Positions 6,601-8,841 of a stretch of DNA of 8,841 nucleotides are shown here, one piece after another (positions within the stretch are counted from its first letter, which is position 1; every line of letters begins with the position of its first letter). The translations under genes were made by a program, and so were the position numbers. Source of the stretch: CANHVK01 sp046304235 (lineage in GTDB: Bacteria; Bacteroidota; Bacteroidia; Flavobacteriales_D; Crocinitomicaceae); assembly GCA_046304235.1 (NCBI GenBank), contig JBKCEW010000125.1:1-8841 (forward strand), read 5' to 3'. The notes beneath the pieces are model-generated. The model did no database searches and was not told the DNA's origin. It was given only the letters and a program-made list of their open reading frames with translations.

Positions 6601-8133
6601 TTATTCCCACTCAATCGTTGCTGGTGGTTTAGAACTAATATCATATGTAACTCTATTAATTCCTTTCACCTGATTGATGATTTTATTCGAAATTTTCGCA
6701 AGAAATTCGTAAGGTAAATGCACCCAGTCAGCAGTCATTCCATCTGTTGAAGAAACTGCTCTCAGAGCAACCGCATTTTCATATGTACGCTCATCCCCCA
6801 TCACACCTACAGACTGAATCGGCAAGAAAATAGCCCCAGCTTGCCAAACTTGATCATACAATCCATCTTCTTTCAATCCATTTATAAAAATAGAATCTAC
6901 TTCCTGTAAAATTCGTACCTTCTCTCCTGTTACTTCTCCTAAAATACGAATACCTAACCCAGGACCTGGAAAAGGATGACGACCTAAAATTTCTGAAGGA
7001 ATATGTAAAGATTTCCCAACACGTCTTACCTCATCTTTAAATAATAAACGTAAAGGCTCAACAACTTGTAACTTCATATAGTCGGGTAAACCTCCTACAT
7101 TATGATGAGATTTGATAGTTTGGGAAGGACCACCATTTACAGAAACAGATTCAATTACGTCTGGATAAATCGTACCTTGACCTAACCATTTTGCATCTGT
7201 TACCAATTTTGATTCCTCATCAAAAACATCAACAAATACTTTTCCGATAGCTTTACGCTTTAATTCTGGATCAGTTAAACCATGTAAAGCTGTATAAAAC
7301 TTTTCTGAAGCATCTACCCCCTTCACATTCAACCCCATTCCTTTGTAAGAATCTAACACAGATTGAAATTCATTTTTACGTAGTAAACCGTTATCAACGA
7401 ATATACAATGTAAATTTTCTCCAATAGCCTTATGTAATAATACAGCAGCAACTGAAGAATCTACTCCACCAGATAAACCTAAAATCACCTTATCGGTACC
7501 AATTTTTGCTCTCAACTCATTTACGGTTGATTCAACAAATGAATCAGGTGTCCATGATTGTTCACAGCTACAAATATCAACTATAAAGTTTTTTAACAAT
7601 ACACTTCCTTCCAAAGAATGATATACCTCTGGATGAAATTGAATACCGAAAGTAGTTTCTCCTTCAATATGATATCCTGCCACTGTTACATCATGCGTAC
7701 TTGCTATAATTCTATAATTATCTGGAACATTTTTAATTGTATCACCGTGAGACATCCACACCTGTGAATTATCTGACAACCCTTTTGTTAGTGCATGCGT
7801 TTTGTCTACAAAAGAAAGGTTTGCTCGACCGTATTCTCTAATTGTTGATGGTAATACCTCTCCACCAAAATTGTTAGCTAAGTATTGAGCTCCAAAACAA
7901 ACACCCAACAATGGAAATTTTCCTTTAATTTCACTCAAATCTGGAGTTGGCGCTTGGGGATCTCTTGTTGAAAAAGGGCTTCCTGAAAGTACAACTCCTT
8001 TAATATGTCCACCTAATGCAGGTATCTTGTTCCAAGGGTGAATTTCACAATACACATTCAACTCACGTACTCGCCTCGCAATCAATTGTGTATATTGCGA
8101 ACCGAAATCAATAATTAAAATCATTTCTTGCAT
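6601..8133 (-). CDS. guaA: GMP synthase (glutamine-hydrolysing)
   Basis: The last step of guanine nucleotide synthesis: XMP + ATP + glutamine to GMP, in the cytosol. In ATG-8133 numbering (510 residues), the class I glutamine amidotransferase domain spans ~4-190. Its catalytic triad is Cys79 in GVCFGAQ and His167/Glu169 in QFHPEV. The ATP pyrophosphatase domain starts at ~215 with the PP-loop GLSGGVDSS (219-227). The C-terminal dimerisation and XMP-binding domain includes RHPFPGPGLGIR and ends in KPPATIEWE, the canonical GuaA C-terminus, so the gene is complete. The frame runs back to a TTG at 8148. ATG 8133 gives MQEMILIIDFGSQYTQ, resembling N-termini of homologues in the phylum; ATG 8124 is the alternative. 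A strong promoter match ends 4 nt before ATG 8133, implying a leaderless or near-leaderless mRNA. It is followed by its own terminator and is divergent from the LolA-like gene. Confidence 0.97.
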   Translation of the reverse strand: MQEMILIIDFGSQYTQLIARRVRELNVYCEIHPWNKIPALGGHIKGVVLSGSPFSTRDPQAPTPDLSEIKGKFPLLGVCFGAQYLANNFGGEVLPSTIREYGRANLSFVDKTHALTKGLSDNSQVWMSHGDTIKNVPDNYRIIASTHDVTVAGYHIEGETTFGIQFHPEVYHSLEGSVLLKNFIVDICSCEQSWTPDSFVESTVNELRAKIGTDKVILGLSGGVDSSVAAVLLHKAIGENLHCIFVDNGLLRKNEFQSVLDSYKGMGLNVKGVDASEKFYTALHGLTDPELKRKAIGKVFVDVFDEESKLVTDAKWLGQGTIYPDVIESVSVNGGPSQTIKSHHNVGGLPDYMKLQVVEPLRLLFKDEVRRVGKSLHIPSEILGRHPFPGPGLGIRILGEVTGEKVRILQEVDSIFINGLKEDGLYDQVWQAGAIFLPIQSVGVMGDERTYENAVALRAVSSTDGMTADWVHLPYEFLAKISNKIINQVKGINRVTYDISSKPPATIEWE

Positions 8134-8137
8134 AATG

Positions 8138-8166
8138 CAAATATACAATAAATGGAGATTTTACAA
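8138..8166 (-). promoter_or_regulatory. guaA promoter (TTG-N18-TATATTTG)
   Basis: The minus strand carries TTG (complement of 8164-8166), an 18-nt spacer, then TATATTTG (complement of 8138-8145). This matches the Bacteroidota housekeeping promoter, TTG/TTTG at -33 and TAnnTTTG at -7, in both boxes and in spacing. Only four bases (CATT) separate the -7 box from the ATG at 8133, so transcription should begin at or next to the start codon. Confidence 0.7.
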
Positions 8167-8244
8167 GTTTAAATCACTCCATGTTATTTAATTCACATTT
8201 TAAACAAATTATTAACGAAATGTTTCATTTTTGGCACATTTTAT

Positions 8245-8252
8245 GATATTTG
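8245..8252 (+). promoter_or_regulatory. Putative -7 box of the LolA-like gene
   Basis: GATATTTG differs from TAnnTTTG at one position and is followed by CA, as is the guaA box (shared ATATTTGCA). It lies 27 nt before the ATG at 8280. The best -33 candidate at ~18 nt spacing is TTTC (8223-8226), one base off TTTG. The region also holds a 10-bp palindrome, ATTTGCAAAT (8248-8257), overlapping the box. Confidence 0.35.
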
Positions 8253-8279
8253 CAAATTGAATTATACTACTTTTAAATA

Positions 8280-8841
8280 ATGAAAAAGATTATATACCTA
8301 ATTTGCTTTTTTTGTGTTAATTACACTTTTTCTCAACAAGTAAAAGAAAATGACCCAAAAGCTCAAACTATACTAGATAAGTTATCAACCAAAATGAAAG
8401 CTTTAAAATCTTTTCAAATTGAATTTAGTGCCTCCATCAAAAATCAATCAACAGGCACCAATCAAAGTGAAATCGGAAAAGGTTGGGTTAAAGGAAATAA
8501 ATATTGTGCTACTTATGGAGATAACACTGTAATATCAAACGGAATCAAATCATGGACTGTAGTAAAAGAAGATAAAGCTATTTATCAAGCAGATGTAAAT
8601 GACAAAGAAGCAGACGGTATCAACCCAAAAAAATTAATGACTATTTGGGAAACTGGATTTAAAAATAAATACGACCACGAAGAAGCCTTTAATGGTGAGA
8701 AAGTACATATTATTCAATTGTTTCCTAAAGACCCTAAAAAGGTTGATTACCACACGATCATTATATACATCGCTAAAGACAATTTAGAACTTAAAAAAGC
8801 GGTCATGAAATCCAAAGACGGTAGTGTAATGACTTATACTC
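8280..8841 (+). CDS. LolA-like outer membrane lipoprotein carrier protein (5' part)
   Basis: The reading frame starts at ATG 8280 and is still open after 187 codons at the window edge, so the 3' end (probably ~25 codons, judged from a family length near 210) is missing. Residues 1-18 are a signal peptide (MKKIIYLICFF..., cleavage near TFS-QQ) without a lipobox at the cleavage region, so it should be soluble in the periplasm. The mature part shows the LolA family pattern as known in Bacteroidota: AQTILDKLSTKMKALKSFQI, a GKGWVKGNKY strand, SNGIKSWTV, INPKKLMTIWETGFK, then VHIIQLFPKD, IIIYIAKDNLELKKA and SKDGSVMTYT. Family role: carrying lipoproteins released by LolCDE across the periplasm. Only the N-terminal ~85 % is visible, and several LolA paralogues exist in this phylum, so assignment to the essential lolA is not certain. 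It is divergent from guaA across 146 bp. Confidence 0.82.
   Translation, partial: MKKIIYLICFFCVNYTFSQQVKENDPKAQTILDKLSTKMKALKSFQIEFSASIKNQSTGTNQSEIGKGWVKGNKYCATYGDNTVISNGIKSWTVVKEDKAIYQADVNDKEADGINPKKLMTIWETGFKNKYDHEEAFNGEKVHIIQLFPKDPKKVDYHTIIIYIAKDNLELKKAVMKSKDGSVMTYT

Noticed and set aside
8232..8254. TGGCAC ... TTTGC resembling a sigma-54 promoter upstream of the LolA-like gene
   Set aside because: The GG and GC dinucleotides are 17 bases apart instead of the required 10, so the spacing excludes a sigma-54 site; the TTTGC is better explained as part of a TAnnTTTG-type box.

Overview
This is a low-GC, AT-rich chromosomal window from a member of the Bacteroidota, most likely Flavobacteriia/Flavobacteriales. 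The evidence is a type IX secretion (gliding-motility-associated) C-terminal sorting domain at the left edge, signal peptides ending in F(S/A)Q, genes that mostly lack Shine-Dalgarno sequences, and promoter-like TAnnTTTG boxes of the Bacteroidota type. The exact genus cannot be read from the sequence.

Layout, left to right. (1) 2-346 (+) is the 3' end of a large secreted protein with a type B T9SS sorting domain. (2) 345-377 is an intrinsic terminator serving gyrB, which lies on the minus strand at 404-2356. (3) 2483-3028 (-) is an exported glutathione peroxidase-family protein. It is divergent from 3087-3953 (+), an OmpA-family peptidoglycan-binding protein with an unassigned beta-rich N-terminal domain. 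(4) 3950-4849 (-) is hemF, convergent with the OmpA gene and sharing 4 bp at the stop codons. (5) 4842-6542 (-) is a protein with three LysM domains and a periplasmic-binding-protein type 1 domain; its 3' end overlaps the hemF start. (6) 6601-8133 (-) is guaA, with its own terminator and a good promoter match. (7) 8280-8841 (+) is a LolA-like lipoprotein carrier protein, cut by the right edge.

Functionally this is mostly core housekeeping: DNA supercoiling, GMP synthesis, heme synthesis, and envelope/peptidoglycan and lipoprotein maintenance. The minus-strand genes guaA, LysM-PBP1 and hemF lie head to tail. The strongest operon link is LysM-PBP1 to hemF (8-bp overlap), while guaA is separated from them by an intrinsic terminator. 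Three genes (peroxidase, LysM-PBP1, guaA) have open frames extending upstream to TTG or GTG codons; I use internal ATG starts because they fit signal peptides, family N-termini or promoter positions better.

There are no RNA genes, CRISPR arrays, insertion sequences or defence systems that I can see, and no gene-free stretch longer than about 150 bp. I found no convincing undescribed system. The more interesting items are the predicted leaderless guaA transcript, the overlapped LysM-PBP1/hemF pair, the unassigned N-terminal domain of the OmpA-family protein, and the hairpin centred on two overlapping stop codons.
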